Shown here: one piece after another, positions 7,981 through 16,547 of the stretch
Numbering within the stretch: position 1 is the stretch's first letter
Layout of the letters: every line of letters starts with the position of its first letter
Source of the DNA: Actinophytocola xinjiangensis
Lineage (GTDB): Bacteria; Actinomycetota; Actinomycetes; Mycobacteriales; Pseudonocardiaceae
DNA: 64,000 bases
NCBI RefSeq assembly: GCF_001921215.1
Contig: NZ_MSIF01000025.1
Span: forward strand, 62,001-126,000
Direction: 5' to 3'
Made by a program: the position numbers and the translations under genes
The notes under the pieces: generated by a model
The model's database searches: none
The model's input: only the letters and a program-made list of their open reading frames with translations
Told to the model about the DNA's origin: nothing

Positions 7981-9174
7981 TCACGGACAGCGGGTCACCC
8001 CGGCCTCGCACAGCGCGGTGATCTCCGCGCCGGACAACCCCAGCTCGGCCAGCACCGCCGCCGAGTGCTCACCGAGCTCCGGCGGCGCCTGCGCCACCCG
8101 CGACGGCCTGCCGTCCACCCACACCGGCCCCCGGACCAGCGGCGTCGTGCCGCCGCCGGCCAGCGGGGCGTGCTGGACCAGACCCAGCGCCTCGACCTGC
8201 GGATCGGCGAACACCCGGTCCATCCGGTACACCGGGCCGGCCGGGATCCCCGCCGCCCGCAGCCGGGGCACCCACTCCGCGGCCGGGCGGGTGAGCAGCG
8301 CCTTCTCCAACGCCACCTGGAGCTGCGCGCGGTGGGTGACCCGCGCGGACGGGTCGGCGTACTCGGGCAGACCGGTCAGCTCCGGCACCTCCAGCTCGGC
8401 GCACAGCGCCAGCCACTGGGCGTGCGTGCCGGCGGCCAGGTTGATCGGATCGTCGGCGGTGGCGAACACGCCGTACGGGCTGATCACCGGATGGTCGTTG
8501 CCACTGGCCGCCGGCACCTCGCCGGCGGCCAGGTAACGCTGCGCCTGGAAACTGAGCACCGAGATCGCCGACTCCAGCAGCGAGGTCTGCACATGCCCGC
8601 CCCGCCCGCGGCGCTCCCGGCCGGCCAGCGCCGCGGCCACCGCGAACGCGGTCACGATCCCGGAGATGCTGTCCACCACCGGGACACCGACCCGCATCGG
8701 CGTGTGCTCACCGGCGCCGGTCACCGACATCAGCCCCGACATGCCCTGGGCGATCTGGTCCAGGCCAGGGGTGTCGCGCTCCGGCCCGGTCGGGCCGTAA
8801 CCGGAGACACTGGCGATCACCAGCCGAGGGTGGTCGACGGCCAGCCGGTCGGGGTCCAGGCCCAGTTTGGCCAGCGTGCCCGGCCGGAAGTTCTCGACCA
8901 GCACGTCACTGTCGCCGACCAGGCGACGCAGCACGGCCTGCCCGTCAGGGTGCCGCAGATCCAGCGCCAACGAGCGCTTGTTGCGGTTGATGGAGGCGAA
9001 GTACTGGCCCCGCCCGTCGACGAACGGGCCCCAGGCCCGGGCGTTGTCGCCCCGGGGGAGGGCCTCCACCTTGACGACGTCCGCACCCAGGTCGGCGAGC
9101 AGGGCGGTGGCGGTCGGGCCGGCCAGCACCCGGGTCAGGTCCGTGACTCGGATGCCTTCCAGGGGAAGGTTCAT
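7981..9174 (-). CDS. Class III CoA-transferase (CaiB/BaiF family)
   Basis: A 397-residue family III CoA-transferase that moves CoA between carboxylic acids. The N-terminal LEGIRVTDLTRVLAGP, the block RNKRSLALDL and the catalytic Asp168 in VPVVDSISG are all present, and the length is normal. It is divergent, across 220 bases, from a MatC-type dicarboxylate carrier. The natural reading is that an imported dicarboxylate, possibly malonate, is activated here to its CoA ester (inference). This would feed extender units to the polyketide synthase further right. Confidence 0.9.
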   Translation of the reverse strand: MNLPLEGIRVTDLTRVLAGPTATALLADLGADVVKVEALPRGDNARAWGPFVDGRGQYFASINRNKRSLALDLRHPDGQAVLRRLVGDSDVLVENFRPGTLAKLGLDPDRLAVDHPRLVIASVSGYGPTGPERDTPGLDQIAQGMSGLMSVTGAGEHTPMRVGVPVVDSISGIVTAFAVAAALAGRERRGRGGHVQTSLLESAISVLSFQAQRYLAAGEVPAASGNDHPVISPYGVFATADDPINLAAGTHAQWLALCAELEVPELTGLPEYADPSARVTHRAQLQVALEKALLTRPAAEWVPRLRAAGIPAGPVYRMDRVFADPQVEALGLVQHAPLAGGGTTPLVRGPVWVDGRPSRVAQAPPELGEHSAAVLAELGLSGAEITALCEAGVTRCP

Positions 9175-9394
9175 TCCCGAGAGTGCAGCAGACGGCTGTC
9201 GAGGGTCGGTCGAGGGTTTCGGGTTGGTCGGCGTCCCGCGCCGGCGCCGCCCGGCTGGCGTGTATCACGTTTCGTCCCGGCCTGGCCAGGGCTCAGGGGT
9301 GGGCTGAGCTGGGACTTCAGCGAGCCTCCAGCGGGCGTGGCCGGGGCGGGTCAACGCTGCCACGCAATCATCTCCCCTGGAGGGACGTGCGCCC

Positions 9395-10747
9395 ATGGCT
9401 GCCCAAATCACTGCGCTGCTGGTCCTCGCCCTGGCCTTCCTGATCGCGACCGTGCGGCCCGTCCATCTGGGCGCGTTGTCACTGGCCGCGGCGTTGGCCG
9501 TGGGCACCGGGCTCGCCGGCCTGGAGGTCAAGGACATCCTCGCCGGTTTTCCCGTCGACATCCTGTTGTTGCTGCTCGGGGTCACGCTGCTGTTCGGCAT
9601 CGCCAGGGCCAACGACACCCTGGACTGGGTCATCGACCGGTCGCTACGGCTGATCGGGAACCGTACGACGTTGGTGCCGTTGCTGTTCTTCGTGCTCTCG
9701 GCCGGGATCGCCAGCCTCGGTTCGCCGTTGGCGGCGATCGTGCTCATCCCGGTCTCGGTGTCCTTCGCCGGGCGCAACCGGCTCAGTCCGGTCGTGCTGG
9801 CGTTGGCGACCACCACCGGGGGGTCGGCCGGCGCGTTCGCCCCGACCAGCTTGTTCGGGCTGATCACGGCCGGCACCGCCGAGGGGAGCGGGATCGACTT
9901 CGACGGGTTGTTCCTGTTCGCCTCGGCGCTGGCGGTCAACCTGGTGCTGTTCGTCGCCTCGTGGATGCTGTTCGGGAAGTACCTGGTCAAGGACGCTCCC
10001 ACGGCGGACGAGAGCTCCTCCAGCGGGCCTTCGGCCGACGTTGAGCCGGATCCGTTACCGGGCTCGGGCGGCGGCGCCACGGCGACCGTCACCCGGGTGT
10101 CCGCACCGTCGGTCGCCGCTCCGGTCAAGCTGAACAGCTACCAGCTGGCCACGGTCGCGTCGCTGCTGCTGTTGGTCTGCTCGGTCATCGGGCTGGCGTT
10201 CTTCGGCGTCGACCTGCACGTCGGGGCGACCGCGCTGGGGCTGAGCGTGCTGCTGATGCTGGCCTTCACGAAGGAGACCTCCGAGGCCGTCAAACGGGTC
10301 GACTGGTCGACGATCCTGCTGGTCGGCGGCATCACGACCTACGTCGGCGTGCTGGACCACATGGGCGCGGTGAAGTCCGTCGCCGACCTGGGCACCAAGA
10401 TCTCCAGCCCGCTGCTGGCCGCGTTCGCGCTGTGCGTGTGCGGGGCGCTGATCTCGGCCGTCGGCTCGACCACCGCGCTGCTGGCGATCATCATCCCGCT
10501 GGCGTTGCCGCTGGTCGAGGCCGGTGGGGTGCCGGCGGTGGGGGTGATCTGCGCGCTGGCCCTGTCCTCGTCGCTGGTCGACATCAGCCCGCTGTCGACC
10601 GTCGGCGCCACAGCGGTCGGCGCCGTCGACGAGTCGATCCGCCCCCAGGTCCGGCGATTCCTGTTCCAGTGGGGTTTCTCGATGGTGATCATCGGCCCGG
10701 TCCTGCTGTGTGCTTTCCTGGTGCTGCCCGGCTATCTCGCCGGCTGA
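9395..10747 (+). CDS. Dicarboxylate carrier, MatC-like / SLC13-type permease
   Basis: A 450-residue permease with two hydrophobic halves of five to six membrane segments each, separated by a polar linker at about 200-250. The opening segments and the re-entrant GSPLAAIVLIPVSV and GSTTALLAIIIPLALP blocks resemble the MatC N-terminal domain and the SLC13/CitMHS fold, which take up malonate and other dicarboxylates. The ATG at 9395 follows CTGGAGGGACG. Its divergent neighbour is a CoA-transferase, consistent with uptake and activation of a dicarboxylic acid. Confidence 0.85.
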   Translation: MAAQITALLVLALAFLIATVRPVHLGALSLAAALAVGTGLAGLEVKDILAGFPVDILLLLLGVTLLFGIARANDTLDWVIDRSLRLIGNRTTLVPLLFFVLSAGIASLGSPLAAIVLIPVSVSFAGRNRLSPVVLALATTTGGSAGAFAPTSLFGLITAGTAEGSGIDFDGLFLFASALAVNLVLFVASWMLFGKYLVKDAPTADESSSSGPSADVEPDPLPGSGGGATATVTRVSAPSVAAPVKLNSYQLATVASLLLLVCSVIGLAFFGVDLHVGATALGLSVLLMLAFTKETSEAVKRVDWSTILLVGGITTYVGVLDHMGAVKSVADLGTKISSPLLAAFALCVCGALISAVGSTTALLAIIIPLALPLVEAGGVPAVGVICALALSSSLVDISPLSTVGATAVGAVDESIRPQVRRFLFQWGFSMVIIGPVLLCAFLVLPGYLAG

Positions 10748-10751
10748 GTTT

Positions 10752-10765
10752 CCCCGTTCACGGGG
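10752..10765 (+). terminator. Weak hairpin after the permease gene
   Basis: CCCCG-TTCA-CGGGG directly follows the permease stop. The stem is only five pairs with no U-tract, so termination is uncertain. Confidence 0.3.
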
Positions 10766-10846
10766 ACCATTTCCCGAATTCCTGGGACCACTCGGTACCT
10801 ACGCTGGGATCCGTTACCACAAAGGTACTGATTCCACGGAGGTCCT

Positions 10847-11308
10847 GTGAGATTCGGAAAAATGGTGGCGGCCCTGCTCGGGGCGGCCGGAATACTGGTG
10901 GCACCGGCGACCGTCGCCCAGGCGGCGCCGGTGTCGTCGTGTGCGCCGACCGATGAAGCCGCCTGGACGGGCAGCTTCGTCGGCCCGCACACCGACGAGC
11001 GCACCGGCACCGTGTCCGACCAGGAGATCCGGACGTTCCGGTCCACCGTCGACGGCATCTTCAGGGTCGGGTTCGACGGCGCCATGGGAAGCCCCGGCGG
11101 CTTCGCCTACGCGTGGGCCGACACCTCCACGGGCCTGCTGCGCCAACTCGAACCCGACCACCCGATCCTGGGCCTGGAGACCACCTCGGCGACCTGCGAC
11201 GCGGGCGGCGACGTCGTCAGCTTCGCCGGAACCTACTACCACTTCTACAACTGGGCTTCCTGCGCGTTCTGCGTGACCTGGGGAACCTTCGAGGTCACCC
11301 GGGTCTGA
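10847..11308 (+). CDS. Small secreted protein of unknown function
   Basis: A 153-residue protein with a clear Sec signal peptide (residues 1-26, cleavage likely after AQA). The mature part of about 127 residues is acidic, rich in Gly and aromatics, and has Cys residues in SSC, ATC and SCAFC that could form disulfides. The C-terminal region YHFYNWASCAFCVTWGTFEV looks like beta-strands. No family is recognised. The GTG start at 10847 is preceded by CACGGAGGT, a strong ribosome-binding site. It stands alone between the permease gene and a terminator. Confidence 0.8.
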   Translation: MRFGKMVAALLGAAGILVAPATVAQAAPVSSCAPTDEAAWTGSFVGPHTDERTGTVSDQEIRTFRSTVDGIFRVGFDGAMGSPGGFAYAWADTSTGLLRQLEPDHPILGLETTSATCDAGGDVVSFAGTYYHFYNWASCAFCVTWGTFEVTRV

Positions 11309-11318
11309 CAACGACACC

Positions 11319-11345
11319 GGCCCGGCGGCACAGTGCCGCCGGGCC
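11319..11345. terminator. Bidirectional terminator, 12-bp perfect stem
   Basis: GGCCCGGCGGCA and TGCCGCCGGGCC pair perfectly around CAG, between the convergent secreted-protein and PQQ-propeller genes. Confidence 0.8.
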
Positions 11346-11354
11346 GGGGCCGAC

Positions 11355-13007
11355 CTACTTCCTGTCCTTGAGACCGAAGGCGAGCATCACCACGCCCTTG
11401 TCGGTCGGGTAGAACGGGTAGTAGCCGGCCATCACGTACACCATGCCGTTCGCGATGACCGCGCCGCCGTTGCCGGACAGGGCACTGCCCCGGCCGGGGA
11501 CGCCGTTGACGCCCTGGAAGTCGCGGACCGCGTCGTAGGTGTAGAGGATCTCACCGGTCCTCGACGAGAAGACCCGGAACTTGCCGTCGCCGCTGCCCTC
11601 GTAGATCAGGCCCGGGGTGCCGCTGGGCGCCGGGGTGAAGATCGCCGTGCAGATGTCCGGGTGCGGGGCGGCGCCGCCGGTCTCGCAGCCGTCCGCGGGA
11701 TGCGGTGTCTGCCAGACGATCCTGCCGTTGGTGGCGTCCAACTTGAACAGTTTCGCCGGGTGGTCGTACCAGGTCGCCCCGTAGAGGTAGCGGCCGTCGA
11801 ACACGCTGCCCCACTGCACGCCGACGCCGCCGAGCGGGCCGGGCGCGACCTCGGTCTTCCACACGACGCGGCCGGAGCGGGCGTCGAAGGCGTAGAACAT
11901 GCCGTTCTTCTGCCCGATCGTGACCAGTGTCCGGCCCCGGACCTCGATGACGTTGGCCGACGCGCCGAAGTCGGCGTCCAGCGCGTAGGTGCCCTTGCCG
12001 GGGCAGTACTCGCCGGGATCGTCGTCCTCGCAGGCGGTGGTGTAGGTGTCGGGGAAGGTCATCCGGTTCTTCCAGCGGACCTTGCCGGTGTCCATGCTCA
12101 GCGCGATGACGCTGTTGATGTCACCTTCCATACCGGTGGTGTTCTGCCCGGTACCGACGAAGATCGTGCGGGTGCGCAGGTCGGCGACCGGGCTGGACCA
12201 GACGCTGCCGCCGGACGGGGCGAACTTCGTCGCGCCGCTGGGCCAGGTGCCGACCGGCTCGGCCGGGCGCAGGGTGTAGTAGTTCCAGATCACCTTGCCG
12301 GTGCGGGTGTCCAGCGCGAGGACCTGACCGCGGTGCTTGCAGCACGGGTAGTTCTGGTCGCGGACGTACCCTGCCTCCAAAGTGGACACCCCGACGAACA
12401 GCCGGTTCCCGACGACCAGCGGGGAGCTGGTCATCACCGAGTTCGGCTGGGTGCTGGCCCGGCTGATCCACGCGACCTCGCCGGTCTCGCGGTACAGCGC
12501 GAACACCCGCCCGGTCGAGTCCCCGAAGTAGACCTTGTTCCCGGCGACGGCCGCGCCGTCCCGGATCCCGTTGGGCGACCCGTCCGGCAACGGCCCGGTC
12601 ACGGCGGCCGCGTCGTAGCTCCAGCGGGTCTTGCCGCTGCGGGCGTCGAGCGCGACGAACTTCCCGTCCGGCCCGCCGACGTAGAGCACGCCGTCGGCCA
12701 CCGCCGGCTGACTACCGACCCGCGAGTACGGCACGTTGCCGAACGTGTAGGCCCATTTCAGTTCCAGCTGGTCGACGTTCCGCGGGGTGATCGTGCGCTC
12801 GTTGGCGTTGTAGCGCGTACCCGAGGTGTTGAGCGACCAGGTTGGCCAGTCCGATGAGCGCCCGTGGTGCTGGGAACCGGCGTCGCCGACCGCGGCCGTC
12901 GGCCCGGACGCGGCGGCGACCCCTAACGCGGCGAACGTGACAACGGAGAGCCCGGCGACGAACGCCCTGGCCCTTCGCCGTACGCTCCTGGGGCTGCGTA
13001 ACTGCAC
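11355..13007 (-). CDS. Secreted PQQ-dependent dehydrogenase-like beta-propeller
   Basis: A 550-residue exported protein with an N-terminal signal (RRRARAFVAGLSVVTFAALG) and successive PQQ/PVA-dehydrogenase propeller repeats such as GKFVALDARSGKTRWSY, GQVLALDTRTGKVIWNYY and GMFYAFDARSGRVVWKT. A vicinal Cys pair (CCKHRG) is present, as in PQQ alcohol dehydrogenases, and paired Cys occur in DGCETGG and DICTAIF. There is no haem CxxCH motif, so it resembles polyvinyl-alcohol dehydrogenase without a cytochrome domain. The GTG at 13007 has GGGAGG upstream and starts the signal peptide; the 148-codon in-frame extension covers the neighbouring methyltransferase gene and is rejected. Confidence 0.85.
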   Translation of the reverse strand: MQLRSPRSVRRRARAFVAGLSVVTFAALGVAAASGPTAAVGDAGSQHHGRSSDWPTWSLNTSGTRYNANERTITPRNVDQLELKWAYTFGNVPYSRVGSQPAVADGVLYVGGPDGKFVALDARSGKTRWSYDAAAVTGPLPDGSPNGIRDGAAVAGNKVYFGDSTGRVFALYRETGEVAWISRASTQPNSVMTSSPLVVGNRLFVGVSTLEAGYVRDQNYPCCKHRGQVLALDTRTGKVIWNYYTLRPAEPVGTWPSGATKFAPSGGSVWSSPVADLRTRTIFVGTGQNTTGMEGDINSVIALSMDTGKVRWKNRMTFPDTYTTACEDDDPGEYCPGKGTYALDADFGASANVIEVRGRTLVTIGQKNGMFYAFDARSGRVVWKTEVAPGPLGGVGVQWGSVFDGRYLYGATWYDHPAKLFKLDATNGRIVWQTPHPADGCETGGAAPHPDICTAIFTPAPSGTPGLIYEGSGDGKFRVFSSRTGEILYTYDAVRDFQGVNGVPGRGSALSGNGGAVIANGMVYVMAGYYPFYPTDKGVVMLAFGLKDRK

Positions 13008-13048
13008 GACACCTCCCGGTGTGAGTCCATAAAGGTCCAGAAAACGAT

Positions 13049-13078
13049 GATCCCCGTCCGGCACGCCGAACGGGGATC
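13049..13078 (-). terminator. Hairpin terminator, copy A of a repeated element
   Basis: GATCCCCGT and ACGGGGATC pair perfectly around a 12-base loop downstream of the methyltransferase gene. Its first 16 bases, GATCCCCGTCCGGCAC, recur exactly in inverted orientation in the hairpin at 19503-19535. Confidence 0.65.
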
Positions 13079-13125
13079 TCTCGACCACGCCAACTGGTTG
13101 CCTGTCAGCGTTCCTTGAGTGTCGA

Positions 13126-13875
13126 CTATGGACGTTCGAGGACCAGCAGCTCACTGGTCTCGTACCGCGGGCCCTCGTCGAGGGTCGGCAGCGCCGCCTC
13201 GATCCTGGCGAACCCGTCCGCGACGGCCTCGGCGTCGAGGTGCTCGAACACCGACACCGCCCGCAACCGCAGCCGCTCCAGGTCCTGGGCCAGGCTCGGC
13301 GACCGCAGCCAGGTGACCCGCTCCCGCCCGGCGACCGTCCAGCCGGCGCCGGTGAAGTCGGCCAGCACCTCGCCCTCGGTCCGGAACTGCGCCCGGTCGG
13401 CCGCCAGCCACGCCGGCACCACCCGCAACCACCACACGTCCGGCATGGCATCGGCCAGCTTCACCTGCACGAACAGTCGCCCACCCGGCCGCACCACCCG
13501 GTGCAGCTCCCGCGCCCCGGCCACCGGATCCGCGACGTGATGCCACACGGAGAACACCAGCGCCGCGTCCACGGCGGCGTCCGGCAACGGGATACTCTCC
13601 GCCGCCCCCGCCAGGTACTCGACCCCTTCCCGCACCGGCGCCTGCTCCCGCATCCGCGTCGACGGTTCGACCCCGTCCACGGGCCCGCCGAACGCCTCCG
13701 CCAACGCCGGCGTCAGTCGACCGGTTCCCGAGCCGAGGTCGAGCCAGCTCACCGGCCGCGCCGCCGGCAGGGACCGGGCGAAGGCCGCCGTCCAGGCGTC
13801 CAGCGCCTCGCCGGACATCCCGCGCCCGGCGGCGTAGACGGCGTGCAGTCGCGTGTCGTAGTCGATTTTCTCCAT
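13126..13875 (-). CDS. Class I SAM-dependent methyltransferase
   Basis: A 249-residue Methyltransf_11/25-type enzyme. SAM motif I is WLDLGSGTG, followed by an acidic GVEPS turn and the WHHVADPVAGARELHRVVRPGG region typical of small-molecule methyltransferases. The acceptor is unknown. The ATG at 13875 begins the family-like N-terminus MEKIDYDTRLHAVYAAGRG; the ribosome-binding site is weak. It is the last of a leftward run DHFR-like, PPOX-like, methyltransferase, with the LysR gene divergent at the head. Confidence 0.88.
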   Translation of the reverse strand: MEKIDYDTRLHAVYAAGRGMSGEALDAWTAAFARSLPAARPVSWLDLGSGTGRLTPALAEAFGGPVDGVEPSTRMREQAPVREGVEYLAGAAESIPLPDAAVDAALVFSVWHHVADPVAGARELHRVVRPGGRLFVQVKLADAMPDVWWLRVVPAWLAADRAQFRTEGEVLADFTGAGWTVAGRERVTWLRSPSLAQDLERLRLRAVSVFEHLDAEAVADGFARIEAALPTLDEGPRYETSELLVLERP

Positions 13876-13912
13876 GTCCGTGCACTTCAGCTCAACGGAC
13901 GTGAGCGGGGCG

Positions 13913-14380
13913 TCACGCCGGCGGTTCGACGACCAGCCGGGCGTCGGTGACGTTGTCGAACCGGGGGTCACCGCCCCGGACGAGGACGTGGTGGCGCGTG
14001 ACGATCGCCTGGTAGACCCACAGCGGTCCCGCCGGCCCGAGGTCCTCGGGTTCGAGCCGTCGGCCGGCCGGCAGGCGCGCGTCAAGGAGCCCGACGGCGG
14101 CCGGACGGTCGTGCTCGTCGACCAGACCGGCCCTCGCCTCCAGGTAGAGGGCCTCGGCCCCACCGACGGGTGCGTTGGTGTCGAAGATCGTGACCGACAC
14201 CGTCGGGCGGGCCGCGATGTTGCGGGAGTGCCGACTGTCCGGTGCGGACACCCAGACCACACGGTGGGTCCCGTCGGGGGCGTAGAACACCGGCGTGACC
14301 CACGGGTCGCCCGCCGGGCCGGCGGTGCCCAGGACGAGATAGCGGTGCTCGGCGAGCAGCCGGGGAACGGTGTCCCACAT
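13913..14380 (-). CDS. Pyridoxamine 5'-phosphate oxidase-family protein
   Basis: A 155-residue split-barrel flavin/F420-binding protein of the PPOX class. Characteristic parts are LVLGTAGPAGDPWVTPVFYA at the first strands and RHSRNIAARPTVSVTIFD at the phosphate-binding region. Such proteins usually reduce or oxidise small molecules with F420 or FMN; the substrate is unknown. Its ATG overlaps the stop of the DHFR-like gene (ATGA), so translation is coupled. Confidence 0.85.
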   Translation of the reverse strand: MWDTVPRLLAEHRYLVLGTAGPAGDPWVTPVFYAPDGTHRVVWVSAPDSRHSRNIAARPTVSVTIFDTNAPVGGAEALYLEARAGLVDEHDRPAAVGLLDARLPAGRRLEPEDLGPAGPLWVYQAIVTRHHVLVRGGDPRFDNVTDARLVVEPPA

Positions 14381-14937
14381 CAGACGGGCCGGTACCGCAC
14401 GTTGATCTCCGAGGTGGGGTCGACGTCGCCGGCCAGGTGCAGGCGGATCGGCGTGGCGCCCGGGTTGTCGTAGAGCCGGATGCCCTCGCCGAGCAGGACC
14501 GGGGCGATGTGCAGGTCGATCTCGTCGATCAGGCCCAGTGCGAGCAGTTGCCGCCCGACGGTCGGCGACAGCACCTCGAGGTTCTTGCCGCCGGCCGCCG
14601 CCAGTCCGATCCGCACCGCCTCGGCCGGGTCGCAGGTCAGGAAGGTGACGCCGTCGGCCGGGACGGCGTCCTCGGGGTGGTGGGTGAGCACGAAGATCGG
14701 CCCGTCCCAGCCGTCGCCGTACGGACGGTGACCGGCCGCGACGGCCAGGTCCCAGCCGTCGCGTCCACCCAGGACGGCCCCGGTGGTGGCGATGTACTCG
14801 TCGATCAGCCCGGGGCGGTTGGTGAGGCCGGCCAGCCAGTCCATCGAGTGGCCGGGCCCGGCGACGAACCCGTCCAGGGTCATCGAGAAGTGCCAGAGCA
14901 CCTTGCCGTCAGCGGTCTGCGGCTCGGGGTCGTGCAT
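14380..14937 (-). CDS. Dihydrofolate reductase-family / RibD C-terminal protein
   Basis: A 185-residue member of the RibD_C/DHFR-like family of NADPH-binding reductases. FSMTLDGFVAGPGHSMDWL at the N-terminus, TGAVLGGRDGW in the middle and IDLHIAPVLLGEGIRLYD near the C-terminus are the family blocks. These proteins are often drug- or xenobiotic-responsive reductases of unknown substrate, not true folate enzymes. It heads the three-gene run and faces the LysR regulator across 107 bases that contain a perfect palindrome. Confidence 0.87.
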   Translation of the reverse strand: MHDPEPQTADGKVLWHFSMTLDGFVAGPGHSMDWLAGLTNRPGLIDEYIATTGAVLGGRDGWDLAVAAGHRPYGDGWDGPIFVLTHHPEDAVPADGVTFLTCDPAEAVRIGLAAAGGKNLEVLSPTVGRQLLALGLIDEIDLHIAPVLLGEGIRLYDNPGATPIRLHLAGDVDPTSEINVRYRPV

Positions 14938-15019
14938 GCGTCGCCTCCTCTGTTCGCGTGTCGCGACCGATCCTCGTTCCGCGTGCCACGGCCATCAACG
15001 ACGAGATTCGGCATGATTG

Positions 15020-15034
15020 TTCAGCCATGCTGAA
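15020..15034. promoter_or_regulatory. Palindrome, candidate LysR operator
   Basis: TTCAGCCATGCTGAA is a perfect 15-base inverted repeat matching the T-N11-A LysR box. It lies 11 bases before the LysR start, between the two divergent units. Confidence 0.6.
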
Positions 15035-15044
15035 TAATGGGGGC

Positions 15045-15896
15045 ATGGAACGGCAGGAGATCGAGGTGTTCCTCACGCTGACCGAGGAACTGCACTTCGC
15101 CAGGACCGCCGAGCGCCTGCGGCTCGCGCCGGCCTCGATCAGTCAGACGATCAGGAAGCTGGAGCGCCGGTTCGGCGCGCCGCTGTTCGTCCGCACCACC
15201 AGACACGTGGCCCTGACCCCCCTCGGCCGCCAACTACGCGACGACCTCGGCCCCGCCTACGCCCAGGTCCAGGCCGCCATCGAACGCACCACCGCCACCG
15301 CCCGAGGCGACACCGGCGAACTGCGCCTGGGCTACATGTCCGCCGCCGTCGCACCCCGGCTGCTCGAACTGGTGTGCGTCCTGCGCACCCGGTCACCCGG
15401 CGTCGACGTCACCATCGCCGAAACCACCCTGGCCGACCTGTACGGCCCGCTGCGGCGCGGCGAGGTCGACCTGTCGGTCCTGCCACTGCCCGTCACCGAA
15501 CCCGACCTCACCGTCGGCCCGGTGCTCCTGTCGGAGGCCGCCCTGCTCGCGGTCGCCGCCGACCACCCCCTCGCCACCCACCCGGTGATCACCCCCGACG
15601 ACCTGACCGGCCAGACCTTCCTGTTCGCCCAGGGCCTCCCCGAGTACTGGATCGACCACCACCGACCAACCCCCGCCCCGATCGACCCGGTGCCCGGCTT
15701 CCAGGAGATGCTGGCCTACGCCGCCTCCGGCCACGGCGTCGCCATCGTCGGCGCCCAGGTCGAGGCGCTCTACCCCCGGCCGAACCTGGTCTGCGTCCCC
15801 GTCGCCGGCGACCCCACCTTCGACTACGCCCTGGTCTGGCGCACCGAGGACCTCAGCCCCCTGGCCGCCACCTTCCTCCGCCACATCGAGACGTGA
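15045..15896 (+). CDS. LysR-family transcriptional regulator
   Basis: A 283-residue LysR-type regulator. The N-terminal winged helix spans about residues 4-62 (FLTLTEELHFARTAERLRLA, then ISQTIRKLERRFGAPLF), followed by a periplasmic-binding-like effector domain from about 88. It presumably controls itself and the divergent reductase-methyltransferase genes. ATG at 15045 is chosen because it starts exactly at the HTH; a longer in-frame extension would read through the palindrome. The gene ends seven bases from the end of the convergent unknown operon. Confidence 0.93.
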   Translation: MERQEIEVFLTLTEELHFARTAERLRLAPASISQTIRKLERRFGAPLFVRTTRHVALTPLGRQLRDDLGPAYAQVQAAIERTTATARGDTGELRLGYMSAAVAPRLLELVCVLRTRSPGVDVTIAETTLADLYGPLRRGEVDLSVLPLPVTEPDLTVGPVLLSEAALLAVAADHPLATHPVITPDDLTGQTFLFAQGLPEYWIDHHRPTPAPIDPVPGFQEMLAYAASGHGVAIVGAQVEALYPRPNLVCVPVAGDPTFDYALVWRTEDLSPLAATFLRHIET

Positions 15897-15903
15897 CCCC
15901 GGA

Positions 15904-16116
15904 TCACGTCTCCCACTCCAGCTCGACCGGCGTGAGCCCCTGGTAACGCCGCACCGCGTCCTCGACGGACCGGTGGACGGTGACCGTGCTCCTGCCGTCC
16001 CCGTCACGGCGGAAGGTGACGACGTCGCGCCCGGACGCCAGCTCGATGTCCAGCCCGTAGGCAACGACCCGGTCGCGGTCCTCGGCGCTGACCAGGGCGA
16101 AAGGTATGGCGGTCAT
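15904..16116 (-). CDS. Small hypothetical protein (70 aa)
   Basis: A 70-residue protein with no recognised family. It alternates short beta-like segments (VVAYGLDIELASG, DVVTFRRDGDGRSTVTVH) and ends in a helix (SVEDAVRRYQGL). No signal peptide or membrane segment is present. Its ATG overlaps the stop of the upstream gene (ATGA), so it is the third gene of a tightly coupled leftward operon that starts at 16939 and faces an XRE regulator. Confidence 0.7.
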   Translation of the reverse strand: MTAIPFALVSAEDRDRVVAYGLDIELASGRDVVTFRRDGDGRSTVTVHRSVEDAVRRYQGLTPVELEWET

Positions 16117-16547
16117 GACAGTTCTCCAGGTTTCGTCTCGAAAGGCCAGTTGTTCGCGATCTCGTCACCGAGCCAGCGGTACAGAACGTCGTCGTCGATC
16201 TCGCCCGGTAACTCCAGATCGAGACAACAACCGGCCGGCACCGGCCCGGCCACCACCGCCACCGCGACACCGCCGTCCTCACCGAATCCGGTTGTCACAA
16301 TGTGAAACCCGTCGCCGGCCGGTCCGCGCCAGGCCCAGGTGTTTCCGCGAACCAACGTCCGTCGCCACTGGACGATCCCGGCGGCCAACACCGCGGGATC
16401 GGAATTCCGCAGCCGCACCAACGCCGACACCACCCCACCGGCATCAACCCCGATCCGCACCGACGACATCTCCACATCGACCGGGCACCGGACGAACAAC
16501 TCCCGAACCGCCGCCAACGGCCCCAGGAACCGCTGCGACCCGCTCAC
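16113..16547 (-). CDS. Hypothetical protein, second gene of XRE-divergent operon
   Basis: A 144-residue protein without recognised domains, probably cytoplasmic and mixed alpha/beta, with conserved-looking Trp-rich segments (VQWRRTLVRGNTWAWRGP) and an acidic C-terminal helix (DDDVLYRWLGDEIANNW). The GTG start at 16547 overlaps the preceding stop codon (GTGA) and has GGGAG upstream, which is why longer in-frame starts are rejected. It overlaps the 70-aa gene in the same way, so the three products are probably made in step and may act together. Confidence 0.68.
   Translation of the reverse strand: MSGSQRFLGPLAAVRELFVRCPVDVEMSSVRIGVDAGGVVSALVRLRNSDPAVLAAGIVQWRRTLVRGNTWAWRGPAGDGFHIVTTGFGEDGGVAVAVVAGPVPAGCCLDLELPGEIDDDVLYRWLGDEIANNWPFETKPGELS

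Noticed and set aside
11355-13451. 698-codon version of the PQQ propeller gene
   Set aside because: The extra N-terminal part overlaps the methyltransferase gene and the terminator; the GTG at 13007 starts a proper signal peptide after GGGAGG.
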